Part shown: positions 6,945-7,126 of the stretch, one piece after another
Layout of the letters: every line of letters begins with the position of its first letter
Position numbering within the stretch: position 1 is the first letter of the stretch
NCBI GenBank assembly: GCA_014871665.1
Contig: WGSL01000085.1
Location: 1-7,126, forward strand
Origin: Collinsella sp.
Lineage (GTDB): Bacteria; Actinomycetota; Coriobacteriia; Coriobacteriales; Coriobacteriaceae
DNA length: 7,126 nucleotides
Reading direction: 5' to 3'
Notes under the pieces: model-generated
Told to the model about the DNA's origin: nothing
What the model saw: the letters and a program-made list of their open reading frames with translations, nothing else
The model's database searches: none
Made by a program: the position numbers and the translations under genes

Positions 6945-7126
6945 GGTCTAGATATCCTCTCACGTCTGCTTCGTAGTCCTCGATTATCTGCGGTCCCGCC
7001 GCGCCGAATTCAATAACGGTGTCGCCCACGAGGTCAAAGAGCGCTTCGTTGATGTTGTCGACAAGCATGTCTTCGCTCTGGCCCGACCTCTCCACAGCCG
7101 ATGCTGCCTGCGCCGCGTTCTGCTCG
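6937..7126 (-). CDS. C-terminal fragment of a probable TerB-C domain protein
   Basis: The minus-strand frame enters from the right edge and gives 62 residues ending at TGA 6939-6937; its start is outside the window. The tail contains LVDNINEALFDLVGDTVIEF followed, after a short Gly/Ala/Pro turn, by QIIEDYEADVRGYL. This arrangement (helix with INEALFD, then GD.VIE, then a final EDY helix) resembles the end of the TerB-C domain, found in large TerB-N/TerB-C proteins that accompany an ATPase and a helicase in bacterial genomes. TerB-type domains are metal-binding helical modules linked to tellurite and phage resistance. The gene overlaps the ATPase start by 8 bp, so all three genes very likely form one operon. 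The frame is secure; the family call is moderate because only the last part is visible. Confidence 0.6.
   Translation of the reverse strand, partial: EQNAAQAASAVERSGQSEDMLVDNINEALFDLVGDTVIEFGAAGPQIIEDYEADVRGYLDHE

Overview
The window is about 60% G+C by eye, gene-dense and uses GTG/TTG-type starts. Its protein flavour (a single-subunit bacterial Elp3 with a GNAT tail, Lhr-type helicase, short intergenic gaps) suggests a high-G+C Gram-positive chromosome. I think of Coriobacteriia such as Collinsella, but that is an impression from composition and gene content; there is no rRNA or other marker to fix it.

Left half, plus strand: the 3' end of an unidentified gene (2-178) is followed by a strong 15-bp perfect hairpin (226-260). 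Then come a full-length Elp3-family radical SAM/GNAT enzyme (278-2182) and, with no gap between stop and start, a membrane-anchored spermidine-synthase-like methyltransferase-fold protein (2183-3061). The last two form an obvious two-gene operon. Elp3 is expected to modify wobble uridine 34 of tRNA. The second protein lacks one of the aspartates expected of a true aminopropyltransferase, so its substrate is unknown.

Right half, minus strand, read from the right edge leftward: the 3' end of a gene whose tail resembles the TerB-C domain (7126-6937) overlaps by 8 bp a BrxD-like (DUF2791-type) P-loop ATPase (6944-5649). This is followed, after a 116-bp gap holding a small repeat/hairpin cluster, by an Lhr/BrxHI-like superfamily 2 helicase (5532-3088). 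A BrxD-type ATPase next to a BrxHI-type helicase is a pair known from BREX phage-defence types 2 and 6. Here no PglX, PglZ, PglY/BrxC or other BREX core gene is visible, and the partner appears to be a TerB-C protein instead. The best candidate for a poorly described system is therefore this TerB-C / BrxD-like ATPase / Lhr-like helicase module, probably a DNA-processing or anti-invader machine. Only its last two genes are complete here.

The two operons converge with only 26 bp between their stop codons and no convincing terminator. No stretch of more than about 120 bases lacks a gene. No RNA genes, CRISPR arrays or transposases were seen.
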